Shown here piece after piece: positions 20,461 through 31,395 of a stretch of DNA of 64,000 bases (the stretch's first letter is position 1; every line of letters starts with the position of its first letter). This stretch comes from an uncultured Bacilli bacterium (GTDB taxonomy: Bacteria; Bacillota_I; Bacilli_A; RF39; UBA660), in contig CANRPY010000005.1 in the NCBI GenBank assembly GCA_947632595.1, forward strand, positions 1 to 64,000, in the 5' to 3' direction. The notes beneath the pieces were generated by a model that did not search any database, had not been told where the DNA came from, and was given only the letters and a program-made list of their open reading frames with translations. A program made the translations under genes and the position numbers.

Positions 20461-21595
20461 TTTTACCACTCTTTTCTTTGATTAATCCATTATCAATACT
20501 TACTCTTTGTACAATTGTTAAAGCCGCAATTAAACAAATCGTGAAACTTCCTCCATAACTCATAAATGGTAGAGGAACTCCTGTCATTGGGATTAACCCC
20601 ATGATTCCTAATAAGTTAATCGCAATATGTAAGAAGATGTATGTCGCTATTCCATAACAGAGGATTGCTCCTCGGTTGGTTGGTGACCTCCTTCCAATTA
20701 CTAAGATTCTCCAGAGAACGACGATATAGAGAATAATAATAATGATTCCCGTTACAATTCCTAATTCTTCTACAATAATTGCGAAAATAAAATCGGTATA
20801 GGGTTCTGGTAAATATAAATATTTTTGAGTAGAGTTACCAAGACCTACTCCAAATAATCCTCCATTATTCATCGCAATATAACAATTACATACTTGGTTT
20901 CCATTTTCTAGAATTTTATCACATGGGTTTTTAATATCGAGACGTTCTTGTTGTTCTTCACTTAGAATATTTTTCCCCATGCCAAAGATGGTAAACATAC
21001 CTAGAGTTACTACAGACATTCCAATAAACAATACTTTTAATTTGATTTCTTTTGACATAGGGATTGCGAAAAAGATAATCGCTACAATTGCAGAATAAAT
21101 AATCGTTGTTCCTAAGTCTGGTTGTACAAAAATAAGTCCTGCAATGGCGATACAGATTCCAATTGGAAATAAGCATTTTAACCAACCATTTAATTTGTTT
21201 TTATTTTTTTCATAGTACTCTGCTAAAAAGACAATGGTAATTATTTTGATAAACTCTGATGGCTGTATGGTAATAGGTCCTATAGCAAACCAAGATCTTG
21301 CTTTGTTTCTTACACTACCATAGACAAATAAGGCAACTAAGGCAGCTATATTTCCAAGGAGTAAAAGATAAGATGATTTTCCATAGACATTTGTATTAAA
21401 GGCAATCATTACAAAGAATAAAATGACTCCTGCTCCTAGGAAGGCAGCTTGACGAATAAAATAGTTATAGGGACTATCTGCTTTCATATAGGCAGATACA
21501 TTGGACGCTGAAAAAATCATAACCAAACCGATTATGAATAATAATATGGTTACTGTTAATAAGATTTTATCTAAGTATTTTAGTTTCTTTCCCAT
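20453..21595 (-). CDS. ftsW: FtsW/RodA/SpoVE family peptidoglycan polymerase
   Basis: IGPITIQPSEFIKI, QPDLGTTIIY, LPEPYTDFIFAIIVEELG, PMTGVPLPFMSYGGS. Confidence 0.93.
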   Translation of the reverse strand: MGKKLKYLDKILLTVTILLFIIGLVMIFSASNVSAYMKADSPYNYFIRQAAFLGAGVILFFVMIAFNTNVYGKSSYLLLLGNIAALVALFVYGSVRNKARSWFAIGPITIQPSEFIKIITIVFLAEYYEKNKNKLNGWLKCLFPIGICIAIAGLIFVQPDLGTTIIYSAIVAIIFFAIPMSKEIKLKVLFIGMSVVTLGMFTIFGMGKNILSEEQQERLDIKNPCDKILENGNQVCNCYIAMNNGGLFGVGLGNSTQKYLYLPEPYTDFIFAIIVEELGIVTGIIIIILYIVVLWRILVIGRRSPTNRGAILCYGIATYIFLHIAINLLGIMGLIPMTGVPLPFMSYGGSFTICLIAALTIVQRVSIDNGLIKEKSGKNA

Positions 21596-21714
21596 ACCCT
21601 ATATCCTTCCATTATCAATATATCATATTTTCTACTTTCTCTAAAGTTTTCCCGTCTTTTTTACTCACATAAAATGTAAAGTAACATAGCATATATTAGA
21701 AAAGGAGGAAGACT

Positions 21715-21876
21715 ATGTATTATTATGGTAGCGGACAATCTTGTTGTCCAAATCAAACCACTTCTTATTGCTGCCCTACTACGAATCAAGGAAATGGGTA
21801 TGCAATTGTTTTAGTCTTATTTATTTTACTCGTCATCATTATTGGATGCCGAGGTCAAGTACCTGGTCAAAACTAA
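21715..21876 (+). CDS. YjcZ-like tiny single-TM protein (53 aa)
   Basis: Translated by hand: MYYYGSGQSCCPNQTTSYCCPTTNQGNGYAIVLVLFILLVIIIGCRGQVPGQN; RBS AAAGGAGG; terminator directly after; not in the ORF track. Confidence 0.85.
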   Translation: MYYYGSGQSCCPNQTTSYCCPTTNQGNGYAIVLVLFILLVIIIGCRGQVPGQN

Positions 21877-21904
21877 AAGAATGAGAAATCATTCTTTTCT
21901 TTTT
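21875..21904 (+). terminator. Intrinsic terminator
   Basis: AAAAGAATGA-GAAA-TCATTCTTTT followed by CTTTTT. Confidence 0.8.
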
Positions 21905-21944
21905 ATCTCTTTTTTGTTAAAATAGTTATGTTGAGGTGGTCGCC

Positions 21945-22508
21945 ATGTTATATACAAAAGATATTTTAGATGAGAGTAATCCTAAATTACGTCAAATTAG
22001 TAAAGAGGTTACTTTTCCCCTTACTAAAGAAGATCGAGATACGATTGATTTAATGATTCAGTATTTACATGATAGTCAAATTGAGGAGTTATCAGAAAAA
22101 TATCAATTGCGTCCTGGAATGGGGCTTTCTGCTATTCAACTTGGAATTGCGAAAAGATACTTTGTTGTTGTCTATGAACTTTCTAGTCCAGAAGATAAGG
22201 AAAAGGAATTTGAAACTTACATTTTAATTAATCCTAAGATTATTAGTAATTCTATGGAGCAGATTTATGTAGAAGAAGGAGAAGGTTGTTTATCTGTTAA
22301 TCGACCAGTTGAGGGAATTGTTCCAAGATATGCAAGAGTTACTATGGAAGCTTATGATTTAGATGGTAATAAAATTCATGTTCGAGCAAGAGAAGATTTA
22401 TCTGTTTGTTTTCAACATGAACTCGATCATTTAAATGGAATTTTATTTATTGATCATATTGATCCTAAAAATATTTATAAAGGAAAAGACCAGATGAGAG
22501 CCATCTAG
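21945..22508 (+). CDS. def: Peptide deformylase
   Basis: GMGLSAIQLG, EGCLSV, HELDHLNGILFIDH. Confidence 0.97.
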   Translation: MLYTKDILDESNPKLRQISKEVTFPLTKEDRDTIDLMIQYLHDSQIEELSEKYQLRPGMGLSAIQLGIAKRYFVVVYELSSPEDKEKEFETYILINPKIISNSMEQIYVEEGEGCLSVNRPVEGIVPRYARVTMEAYDLDGNKIHVRAREDLSVCFQHELDHLNGILFIDHIDPKNIYKGKDQMRAI

Positions 22509-22515
22509 TCTTTTT

Positions 22516-25470
22516 TTATACTGCATTTTGTGCTTCTTCTAATTTTACACTTACTAGTTTGGATACTCCAGACTCTTGCATGGTAATTCCATATAGAGTA
22601 TTGGCATATTCCATTGTTTTCTTTTTATGAGTAATAATTAAGAATTGCGTTTTGTCTTTATAGTGCTCTAGATATTTTCCAAACTGAGATACATTTGCTT
22701 CATCTAGGGCTGCTTCTACTTCATCAAATAGACAGAATGGTGTTGTTCTGACATTTAGAATGGCAAATAGAAGACTGATGGCGGTTAGTGTTTTTTCTCC
22801 ACCGGATAGTAATGTAATTGTCGTTAGTTTCTTTCCTGGAGGAGATGCTACGATATCGATGCCTGTATTTAGTAAGTCTTCTGGGTCTGTCATTTTTAGG
22901 TCCGCATGACCTCCTTTAAAGAGTTCTTTAAAGACATTTTGAAACTCGATACGAATTTTTTCGAATGTTGTTTGGAACTCTTCTTTCATGACATCATCCA
23001 TTTCATTCATGATTTCTAAAAGCGTATTTTCAGCATTTAGAAGATCTTCTCTTTGTTTGGTTAAGAATTCATACCTTGTGTTTACTCTTTCATACTCTTC
23101 TATGGCATCTAAATTTACCATACCAATTCGTTTGATGTTTGCTCGATAGGTATTTACTTTCTTTCTTGCTTCTTCTTCTTCGATATCTAGTACGTAATTT
23201 TCTTTTGCTTTTTCATAGGTTAATTCATACTCGGTTGCTAAAGTCGATAACATACTATCTAATTTTACATCGTCACGATTCATTTTAATCTCTAATTCAC
23301 GAGATGTTTTTTCTAATTGATGGAGACGATCTCTATTTCCTTTTTCAATGGCTTGTTCTTCTTCCATCTTTTGCTTTAGACGATCAATTTCTTTGGTAAG
23401 AGACTCGATGTGTAATTCAATTTGTTCTTTTAGAGCTGTTTTTTCATGGAACTCTTTGATTAGTTCTCTTTCTTTTTCACTGATTGAATTATTTTGAATC
23501 GATTCTAAAGACTCTAATTCTTTTTCTAGTCTTCTGCTATCTTCTTCTACTTCTTGTTGTTCTTTTGTTTTTCTTTCTAATTTTTCTTTGATTTCTACTT
23601 TTTCTTTGGAAATATTAAAATAGTCTTCTTCCGATTTTCTAATTTCTGTCTCTAATGTTTCTAATTCTTGTCCAATTTCTTGTTCTTCTTGTTTTAATAG
23701 ATTTGCGGTTTCTTCTAAATGTTTTAATTCTTGATTCAGGATTACTACACTTTTTGTTTGATTGAGAGATCCTCCTGTTAGAGATCCCCCTACGTTTACG
23801 ACGTCTCCTTCTAATGTTACGATTTTATATCTTGCTTTGATTAGGTGTGAGAGTCTTGTTGCGGCATCCATTGTGGTTGCGACTACCACATTTCCTAATT
23901 GATTTCTAATAACCGATGTATATTCTTTGTTGTATGTAATTAAATCGGATAAAACGCCTAAGTAGTCTACACTATTTTTTAAGAGATCAATGCTTTCTTT
24001 TTCAATAAATCTTTCTTTGATGATAGATAATGGGAAGAAAGTTGCTCTTCCTAAGTGATTGTCTTTTAAGAAGGTAATTGCTCTTTTAGCAGAATCTTCA
24101 TCTTTGGTAATGATATAGTTCTTACAAGATGAGATTGCTGTATTAAGTGCTTTTGTGTATTTTTCTTCACAGTCTACTACATTGCCAATGGTATTATAAA
24201 TTCCTGTTAGAGAAGAGTTCTTTAATACTTTTCGAACACTATTTGGCATATCCATTCCTTGTTCTATTTCTATTCGAATACCATCTGCTTTATGACTGAT
24301 AGAGATATATTCTTGATTGTGTTTAGAGTAGTCACTTAATAAAAGATTCTTTTTGGATTTTAACCCTTGAGTCTTTTTCTCAAGAGTCGTTTCTTCTTTT
24401 TCCATTCGAAGCATTTCTTTTTCTAATTCTTCTCGGTCACTTTTTAAAACTTGTTTTTCTGCTTCTTTCTTTTCTTTTTTTTCGATACTCTTACGAATCT
24501 CTTCTTTGATTTCCTCTTCTTCTTTGGTTGTCTTACTCTTTTCTTTTAATAAATTCTTTTCTCCTTCAATTCTTGTTCTTTCTTCTGTTACTTGAAGAAG
24601 TTGTCTATTATACTCTCTTTTTTCTTGTTCTAAACGATCTAGAGTATTACTATCTTCTAGGGAGGATGCATCTTTTTTGCTTGCTTCATTGGAAATGGTT
24701 ACAATCTCGTTATCAATTTTTTCTTTTTTTCGTTTATCGTTTTCATTTTCATTATGAATATTTTCAATATCATAGGCAAGTAATGCTACTTCATACTGGT
24801 CTAGCCCTTTTTTATTTTCTAAATATTCTTTTGCTTTTTCACTTTGTTCTTTTAATGGCATCACTTGTATTTCTAACTCATTAATAATATCATTTACTCT
24901 ATCTAGGTTATTATGAGTTCTATCTAGTTTTCTTAGGGCTTCTTCTTTTCTTTTTTTGTATTTTAAAATACCAGATGCTTCTTCAAAGATTACTCTTCTA
25001 TCTTGTGAGGAGTTCGATAAGATTTTATCGACTTCTCCTTGAGAAATAATATTAAAAGATTCTTTTCCCATACCAGTATCTAATAATAAGTTACTAATAT
25101 CTTTTAAACGACATTTTTCATTATTTAAATAGTACTCATTTTCTCCACTACGATAGACTCTACGTTTAATAGATAGTTCTGTATAAGGTACGTTTAGAAA
25201 ATGGTCACTATTATCAAAAAGCAATTCTACGGATGCAACATTTAGGGGATTTCTACTCTTACTTCCTGAGAAGATGATATCTGACATAGAGCCATCTCCA
25301 CGAAGAGATTTTACAGATTGTTCTCCTAATACCCAACGAACAGCATCTACTACATTACTTTTTCCAGAACCATTTGGTCCTACAATACAGGTTATTTTGC
25401 CATCTAAGTTTAATTCTATTTTATCAGCGAAGGATTTAAACCCACTTGCGATAATTCCTTTTAAGTACAT
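22516..25470 (-). CDS. smc: Chromosome segregation protein SMC
   Basis: GPNGSGKSNVVDAVRWVLGEQS Walker A, coiled coil with hinge, LSGGEKTLTAISLLFAI, FCLFDEVEAALDEANV. Confidence 0.97.
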   Translation of the reverse strand: MYLKGIIASGFKSFADKIELNLDGKITCIVGPNGSGKSNVVDAVRWVLGEQSVKSLRGDGSMSDIIFSGSKSRNPLNVASVELLFDNSDHFLNVPYTELSIKRRVYRSGENEYYLNNEKCRLKDISNLLLDTGMGKESFNIISQGEVDKILSNSSQDRRVIFEEASGILKYKKRKEEALRKLDRTHNNLDRVNDIINELEIQVMPLKEQSEKAKEYLENKKGLDQYEVALLAYDIENIHNENENDKRKKEKIDNEIVTISNEASKKDASSLEDSNTLDRLEQEKREYNRQLLQVTEERTRIEGEKNLLKEKSKTTKEEEEIKEEIRKSIEKKEKKEAEKQVLKSDREELEKEMLRMEKEETTLEKKTQGLKSKKNLLLSDYSKHNQEYISISHKADGIRIEIEQGMDMPNSVRKVLKNSSLTGIYNTIGNVVDCEEKYTKALNTAISSCKNYIITKDEDSAKRAITFLKDNHLGRATFFPLSIIKERFIEKESIDLLKNSVDYLGVLSDLITYNKEYTSVIRNQLGNVVVATTMDAATRLSHLIKARYKIVTLEGDVVNVGGSLTGGSLNQTKSVVILNQELKHLEETANLLKQEEQEIGQELETLETEIRKSEEDYFNISKEKVEIKEKLERKTKEQQEVEEDSRRLEKELESLESIQNNSISEKERELIKEFHEKTALKEQIELHIESLTKEIDRLKQKMEEEQAIEKGNRDRLHQLEKTSRELEIKMNRDDVKLDSMLSTLATEYELTYEKAKENYVLDIEEEEARKKVNTYRANIKRIGMVNLDAIEEYERVNTRYEFLTKQREDLLNAENTLLEIMNEMDDVMKEEFQTTFEKIRIEFQNVFKELFKGGHADLKMTDPEDLLNTGIDIVASPPGKKLTTITLLSGGEKTLTAISLLFAILNVRTTPFCLFDEVEAALDEANVSQFGKYLEHYKDKTQFLIITHKKKTMEYANTLYGITMQESGVSKLVSVKLEEAQNAV

Positions 25471-25540
25471 ACTCTTCACCCTATTCAAGATTATACACTA
25501 GATTCTTTATTTTCACAAATAAAACAAGGAAAAAGATAGG

Positions 25541-26380
25541 TTATTTTTCAGATAGTAGTTGTTCTACTGTTTTTAGGGTATAGCCTCTTTGCTCTAGGTA
25601 TTCGATTCCTGCGATTAGTTCTTCTCTAGAATCTTTTTCATAGGAAATTCCTAAAATCATCCCATTTTCTAAATTGTTTTTGATTGCTTGATAGTAATTT
25701 TCTTCTATGATTTTAGGTTTTAAGGTATGTTTTTTTTCTTTTTTACAGGAATTTAGGAGATTTTTGTTTTCTTTTTCGGTAATACAATACTTGGTTTTTC
25801 TTTTGGTAATGGACTCTAAATATAGAGAGGAACTTTTTAGAAGAGAAGGATCTGTTTTTTCTTGAAAGGAAGCAATTTCAAACTCGATATTTTTATTTTC
25901 TTTTAATTCATTTATTTTCTTTTCTATTATGGATCCATCTAGAAAGATTGTTCCTTCTACTTCTTTTTTCTTTAAGACTTCTACTACGGAAGAAAAATCT
26001 TCTTCTTTTTTGGGAAGAAAGATTAAAGATACTTCTCTTTTCTTTGCATTTGCCTTTTCGATATAAAAGTCATAATAGTCTTCTGTTGAGATATCGGGTT
26101 TGGATGGTTCTAATACCGTTAAGGATTCATTATAAGACCCATATTTTTTCATATGAGAAAAACTTTTGGATACATTAATTTCTACTCCATAGATTCCTGG
26201 AATAACGGTTTCTTTTTCAAATGTTGCATTGACTGCTTTTACTTCATACTTTTCTTTTGATTTTAGTATTTTTTGCATGATAGGGTCTTTTTGTTTTGTG
26301 TATTCAATTCCAATATTTGTAAGATACATACTGATTAATAATAAGAAAATCATTCCTATATGGTTTCTTAATCTTTTCAT
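25541..26380 (-). CDS. Polysaccharide deacetylase-like secreted protein, apparently degenerate
   Basis: N-terminal TM, VEGTIFLDGSIIEK, IEFEIASF, GYTLKTVEQLLSEK C-terminus; canonical NodB His/Asp motifs not seen. Confidence 0.5.
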   Translation of the reverse strand: MKRLRNHIGMIFLLLISMYLTNIGIEYTKQKDPIMQKILKSKEKYEVKAVNATFEKETVIPGIYGVEINVSKSFSHMKKYGSYNESLTVLEPSKPDISTEDYYDFYIEKANAKKREVSLIFLPKKEEDFSSVVEVLKKKEVEGTIFLDGSIIEKKINELKENKNIEFEIASFQEKTDPSLLKSSSLYLESITKRKTKYCITEKENKNLLNSCKKEKKHTLKPKIIEENYYQAIKNNLENGMILGISYEKDSREELIAGIEYLEQRGYTLKTVEQLLSEK

Positions 26381-26417
26381 AGTTCACCTAATTCAGTGTA
26401 TGAAAAAAGAAATTCTT

Positions 26418-26771
26418 TTATGAATTTCCTTTTAATCTTGCATTCTTTTTAATATAGATGATTCCTAAACCGATAATGGAGATTCCTGTTATCATCCATA
26501 AGGCACCACTACTTGCAGTATCAGGAGAATCTACTACTAAATTTTCTTCTGCTTGGTCTTCTTGTTCATCGTCTAGGGGAACTAAAGATTCATCTTCTTG
26601 TTCTTCTTGGTCTTCTTCTTTTTCTACTTTACTAATTCCTGGTTCATAACCACTTTCTTGGTTCTTTTTTGGAGTGGAGCTATTGCTTGCGAGGTTCGTA
26701 AGTAAAATAATGATTAATACAACAATCACTCCTAGGATTATCCACTTGATTGCGCTTCTTAAAAAGTCCAT
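26418..26771 (-). CDS. Small surface protein with N-terminal TM and C-terminal sortase-like signal
   Basis: C-terminus SPDTASSGALWMITGISIIGLGIIYIKKNARLK (xPxTx + TM + basic tail). Confidence 0.6.
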   Translation of the reverse strand: MDFLRSAIKWIILGVIVVLIIILLTNLASNSSTPKKNQESGYEPGISKVEKEEDQEEQEDESLVPLDDEQEDQAEENLVVDSPDTASSGALWMITGISIIGLGIIYIKKNARLKGNS

Positions 26772-26841
26772 CTTATCCCTCCGTTTCTTAATTGTTTTTT
26801 ATTCTAACACATTTTATTTAAAATTGCAAAAAGAAGAGAAA

Positions 26842-29025
26842 TTATTTCTTCTCTTCTTGATCTTCTTGTTTTTTCTTCTTTTCTTTTGGTGCTGGAAGTG
26901 CTTCTTTTCTTGAGAAGTTTTGTCTTCCTTTTTTATCCATACCTAGTGCTTTTACTAAGATTTCATCGCCAACAGATACAACATCACTTGCTTTTTCTAC
27001 TCTTTCATGTGCAAGTTGAGATACGTGTACCATTCCTTCACAACCAGGCCATAATTGTACAAAGCAACCAAAGTCTTCTACTTTTACAACTTTTGCTTCA
27101 TAGACTTTTCCTACTTCTACTTCTCTGACGATTTCTTCAATCATTTGACGAGTCTTGGCAATGATGTCTTTATCAGAGTGGTAGATGATTACTCTACCAT
27201 CGTCTTCTAATTCTACTTTTACGGCATTGACATTGGTTACTTCTGTTACATTGGATGCTTCACAAATAATCTTTGTGATCATTTCTCCACCTTTACCAAT
27301 GACATCTTTAATCTTTGCTGGATTAATCATAAAGGTTTCCATCTTAGGTGCATACTTAGATACTTCTTTACGAGGTTCTTTAATTTGTTTTTTAATGACT
27401 TTTAAGATTTCCATTCTTGCTTTCTTTGCTTGAGCAAGAGCTTCTTTTAAGATTTGTTCGGTAATTCCACTAATCTTAATATCCATTTGTAGAGCGGTAA
27501 TTCCTTCTTCTGTACCAGCTACTTTAAAGTCCATATCTCCAAGATGGTCTTCCATTCCTTGGATATCTGTTAAGATTGTATAATCATCTTCATGAGTAAT
27601 TAGACCCATAGCAATTCCGGCAACTGGTGCTTTGATAGGAACTCCGGCAGCCATTAAGGACATACATCCTGCACAAATACTTGCTTGAGAAGATGATCCA
27701 TTGGATTCTAGAATTTCGGATACTACACGGATGGTGTATGGGAATTCTTCTTCTGATGGAATTACTTGAGCTAGGGCTTTTTCTCCTAAGGCACCATGTC
27801 CAATTTCACGACGTCCTGGAGCACCGTATCTTCCCGTTTCTCCTACTGAGAATTGTGGGAAGTTATAATGTAACATAAATCTTTTTTGATCTTCTAGTCC
27901 AAGTCCATCAATAATTTGATGTTCATTTAGAGCACCAAGAGTTGTGATACTTAATGCTTGAGTTTCTCCACGAGTAAATAAGGCAGAACCATGAGTTCTT
28001 GGAAGAAGGTCAATATCTGTTGATAAAGGTCTAATTTCATCCATTTTTCTTCCATCTGCACGTTTATGTTCTTTTACTACAATGCTTCTAAATAATTGAT
28101 ATTCAATGTCAGAGACTACCATTTGTGCTTTTACAAGAAGTTCTTGTAATTCTTCTTCCTTCATGGTATCTTCATTTTCTTTGATCATTAAATCGTTAAT
28201 TTCTTCTTTGATGGCATCGATAGCAGCATATTTTTCTAATTTATCTTTAATACGAAGTGCTTTATCCATTTTCTTGGTAATTAATGAAGAAATTCTTTCT
28301 ACTAATTCTTTTTCTGGAGTAAGAGTTTCATATTCCATCTTCTCTTCGCCAATTTCTTTGATGATTTTTTCTTCAAATTTAATTAATTCTTTAATGGCTT
28401 TGTGTCCAAACATTAAGGCTTCTAACATAACATCTTCTGATACTTGTTTGGCACTTGATTCTACCATGTTAATGGCATCTTTTGTTCCGGCAACCGTTAA
28501 TTCTAATTCTGATAATTCACATTCTTCTGGAGTTGGGTTAATGATAAACTTTCCATCTACCCTACCTACTTTTACTCCGGCAATTGGTCCATTAAATGGA
28601 ATCTTTGAAATGGATACTGCTAGAGAGGATGCCAACATCGCTGTTAATTCTGGAGAACAATCTTGATCTACGGATAATACTGTAGAAATGATTTGTACTT
28701 CATTCTTAAATCCTTCTGGGAATAGTGGACGCATTGGACGGTCAATCATACGAGCAGCAAGTGTTGCAGATTCACTTGGACGTCCTTCTCTTTTAATAAA
28801 TCCTCCTGGAATCTTTCCAACAGAATATAGTTTTTCTTGATAGTTTACTGTTAGTGGAAAAAAGTCACTTAATAAGTTTACCGTTTTTGATACTACTGCT
28901 GCCGTTAAGATAACTGTATCATTATAACGAACTAAAACAGCACCATCTGCTTGTTTCGCAAGTTCTCCGTGTTCTACTACAATCTTTCTACCATAGAAAT
29001 CTAATTCAAATACTTTCTTTTTCAT
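26842..29025 (-). CDS. pnp: Polyribonucleotide nucleotidyltransferase
   Basis: [48 protein letters not shown] and S1 domains. Confidence 0.98.
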   Translation of the reverse strand: MKKKVFELDFYGRKIVVEHGELAKQADGAVLVRYNDTVILTAAVVSKTVNLLSDFFPLTVNYQEKLYSVGKIPGGFIKREGRPSESATLAARMIDRPMRPLFPEGFKNEVQIISTVLSVDQDCSPELTAMLASSLAVSISKIPFNGPIAGVKVGRVDGKFIINPTPEECELSELELTVAGTKDAINMVESSAKQVSEDVMLEALMFGHKAIKELIKFEEKIIKEIGEEKMEYETLTPEKELVERISSLITKKMDKALRIKDKLEKYAAIDAIKEEINDLMIKENEDTMKEEELQELLVKAQMVVSDIEYQLFRSIVVKEHKRADGRKMDEIRPLSTDIDLLPRTHGSALFTRGETQALSITTLGALNEHQIIDGLGLEDQKRFMLHYNFPQFSVGETGRYGAPGRREIGHGALGEKALAQVIPSEEEFPYTIRVVSEILESNGSSSQASICAGCMSLMAAGVPIKAPVAGIAMGLITHEDDYTILTDIQGMEDHLGDMDFKVAGTEEGITALQMDIKISGITEQILKEALAQAKKARMEILKVIKKQIKEPRKEVSKYAPKMETFMINPAKIKDVIGKGGEMITKIICEASNVTEVTNVNAVKVELEDDGRVIIYHSDKDIIAKTRQMIEEIVREVEVGKVYEAKVVKVEDFGCFVQLWPGCEGMVHVSQLAHERVEKASDVVSVGDEILVKALGMDKKGRQNFSRKEALPAPKEKKKKQEDQEEKK

Positions 29026-29067
29026 AAATACCTCTTTCTCAAAAAAAATAGACACTAAAAAATGTGT

Positions 29068-29337
29068 CTACTTTCTTAAACCTAATTTTTTAATAACTTC
29101 ACGATAACTTTGAATATCTTTCTTAGCTAAGTATTGTAACATATTTCTACGTTGTCCTACTTTTTTAAGAAGTCCTCTACGTGAATGATAATCGTGAGTG
29201 TGAACTTTTAAATGTTCTGTTAATTCCTCGATTTCTTTTGAAAGAATTGCGATTTGAACTTCTGCAGAACCAGTATCGTTTGCACTCTTGGCAAATTCTT
29301 TAATAATTGCTTGTTTCGTTTCTTTTGATAATGCCAT
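29068..29337 (-). CDS. rpsO: 30S ribosomal protein S15
   Basis: [48 protein letters not shown]. Confidence 0.98.
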   Translation of the reverse strand: MALSKETKQAIIKEFAKSANDTGSAEVQIAILSKEIEELTEHLKVHTHDYHSRRGLLKKVGQRRNMLQYLAKKDIQSYREVIKKLGLRK

Positions 29338-29452
29338 TCTAACACTTCCTTTCTTTTCTATTCACCAGAATCTAAGTAAAAAGTCGGAAATTCTTTTAAC
29401 CTAGAATCGGTAAGCAATATGTATTATACTATTTTTTTTTTCTTTTGGCAAG

Positions 29453-30418
29453 TTATTTTGTATAGGACATTTGTTCTTTCATTGGTTGAGCATAAAACAA
29501 CACCAAATACTCTGCATAATCTTCGTTCGATTCACCTGCTTTTCTTGGTCTTGGTACAGCAGAGTCTTCTACTTTTTCTTCTTTATTCGGAAAGATTTTA
29601 CTATAGTGTTGCTCTAGATAAGCGGTATATTCTTCATCCGTTTCATAGATTCCTCTTGGACGAGGTTTTTCATATACTACTTCTTTTGGTTCTTCTTCCT
29701 CTGATTTAAATAAGCTATCATAGTATCCTTCTAAGTAAGAGACATAGTGTTCTTCACTTTCTTCTGGTCTTCTTTCTCTTGGTTTTTGATAAGATGTTCC
29801 TGGTATTTTGTCATCTTCTTCGATAGAGGAATCGGTTTCTCCTAATACTGGTTTTTGGAATTGAATACTTGTATATTTAATGGAATATGGAGCATATTCA
29901 TTGGTTGAGTTTTCAATAATATTAATTGCTTGAGAAGTGGTAATTTCATAGATTGTTTCTTCTCCTAGAGAAATACGTGTATATGGTTCTGGTAATTCAA
30001 AACGATCTAATACTTCTTTTGTTACAAAGGCTCTTCCTGAATCTTCTACATCTCGATAGATTACGATTTCTGTTGTAGCAGGTGTCTCATCCTTTTTGGC
30101 TTGTTGATACGTATCATTTAATTCATTTTCAAAGTCAAATGTTTGGAATTGAAAGTGGTATGGATTAGACGTATTATTGGCATGTTCGATAATATAGATT
30201 GCCTCTTGTGCCTTAATTTCATAGATACGTTGTCCATCTTCTAATACTAATTTATATGGTGGAATACTAATATGAAATTCTCTTAACACTTCTTCTGTTA
30301 CAAAGGTTCTTCCTAAATCATCTTTATCTCGATAAATGACTACTTGGTCAATATCTGGTTTTTCTCTTTCTTCTTCTACTATTTCAAATTCTTCTAATTT
30401 TTCTTCATTCTCAGCCAT
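29453..30418 (-). CDS. Hypothetical repeat protein: two ~75-aa N-terminal repeats and three ~35-aa C-terminal repeats
   Basis: VIYRD..D.GR.FVT.EVL..F...YEI...QAI.IIE...PY occurs twice; (K/R)PR.R..E..E.Y..YLE.YY..LF occurs three times. Confidence 0.75.
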   Translation of the reverse strand: MAENEEKLEEFEIVEEEREKPDIDQVVIYRDKDDLGRTFVTEEVLREFHISIPPYKLVLEDGQRIYEIKAQEAIYIIEHANNTSNPYHFQFQTFDFENELNDTYQQAKKDETPATTEIVIYRDVEDSGRAFVTKEVLDRFELPEPYTRISLGEETIYEITTSQAINIIENSTNEYAPYSIKYTSIQFQKPVLGETDSSIEEDDKIPGTSYQKPRERRPEESEEHYVSYLEGYYDSLFKSEEEEPKEVVYEKPRPRGIYETDEEYTAYLEQHYSKIFPNKEEKVEDSAVPRPRKAGESNEDYAEYLVLFYAQPMKEQMSYTK

Positions 30419-30668
30419 ATTTTTTCTCTCCTCATATCTTCTATAAAGTATTGTATCATAAAATGTGTCTAGATATCTACTATATTCTTTAAAATCTTCA
30501 TCCTTTTTTCTTTTGTTGCTTGCAAGAGAGCAAAATCTTTATTGTACTTTCTCTATTCTGTATTTAAGGATATCCTTGTTGAAATTATCATTGATTGGGA
30601 AATTCTAAAGAGGTTTTTCTCTCTTTGCAAGAAGTTTATTTTGTGATATTTTATATTTGGTGAGAATT

Positions 30669-31367
30669 ATGAAAAGAGAAGAAAATCGAGGTTTGGTTAT
30701 TGGAAAAAACATTTTTGCTTTTTTCTTATTTTTGTTTGGTGCTTACTTTCAATATATACCGATTCGACTTTTTTCGATTTCTAGAGAGCAATTACTACAG
30801 AATGAAAGACTTAGTATTTTATTATCGGTATTTTCTAGTATTGTTATTCTTTTTTGTTATTTACTCCTTTACCGAAAGGAGCTCATTCGGGAAGCGCAAA
30901 TCTTCTTTAAAAATTGGCGGGATCATTTAGATGTTGGGTTTGCTTGTTGGATCTCTGGCCTTATTATTATGTTTCTTTCTAATTTGATTTTGGTTAGTGT
31001 TTTTCATTCTGGTGGAGCGAACAACGAAAATGCTATCAGAGAGATGACAGAAGTCTTTCCTCTTATGATGGGGTTAGATGCTTGTCTTCTTGCTCCTATT
31101 GTGGAAGAGATTGCTTTTCGTAAGACTCTTAAAAATATTTTTCAAAAACCTGTACTTTTTATTTTCTTTTCCTTCTTATTCTTTGGAGGAGCACATGTTT
31201 TAGGAATGGCACAAAACTTTGTTGATCTTTTATATATCATTCCTTATGGTGCTTTAGGAGCCACATTTGCTTATGCTTATTGGAAGACCGATACGGTTTT
31301 TACTTCTATTAGTTTTCACATGATTCATAATACCATTACCTTTCTTCTTACTACTTTTCTTTTCTAA
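30669..31367 (+). CDS. CPBP family intramembrane glutamic endopeptidase
   Basis: APIVEEIAFRKTL, FFGGAHVLGMAQ, SFHMIHNTI. Confidence 0.85.
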   Translation: MKREENRGLVIGKNIFAFFLFLFGAYFQYIPIRLFSISREQLLQNERLSILLSVFSSIVILFCYLLLYRKELIREAQIFFKNWRDHLDVGFACWISGLIIMFLSNLILVSVFHSGGANNENAIREMTEVFPLMMGLDACLLAPIVEEIAFRKTLKNIFQKPVLFIFFSFLFFGGAHVLGMAQNFVDLLYIIPYGALGATFAYAYWKTDTVFTSISFHMIHNTITFLLTTFLF

Positions 31368-31395
31368 CAAAAAAACCAGATTTCTCTGGTTTTCT

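Noticed and set aside
26674-29709. Plus-strand ORFs opposite pnp (e.g. 28106..28666, 186 aa)
   Set aside because: Ser/Asn-rich translation mirrors the minus-strand pnp codons; no independent start signals.
30566-30577. 12-nt palindrome AAGGATATCCTT in the 30420-30657 intergenic region
   Set aside because: Single short palindrome in AT-rich DNA, with no second copy noticed and no link to a regulator.
30669-31367. CPBP protease as the immunity protein of the bacteriocin operon
   Set aside because: CPBP proteins can act as bacteriocin immunity factors, but this one is about 27 kb away, with no double-glycine peptide ORF next to it that I could find.
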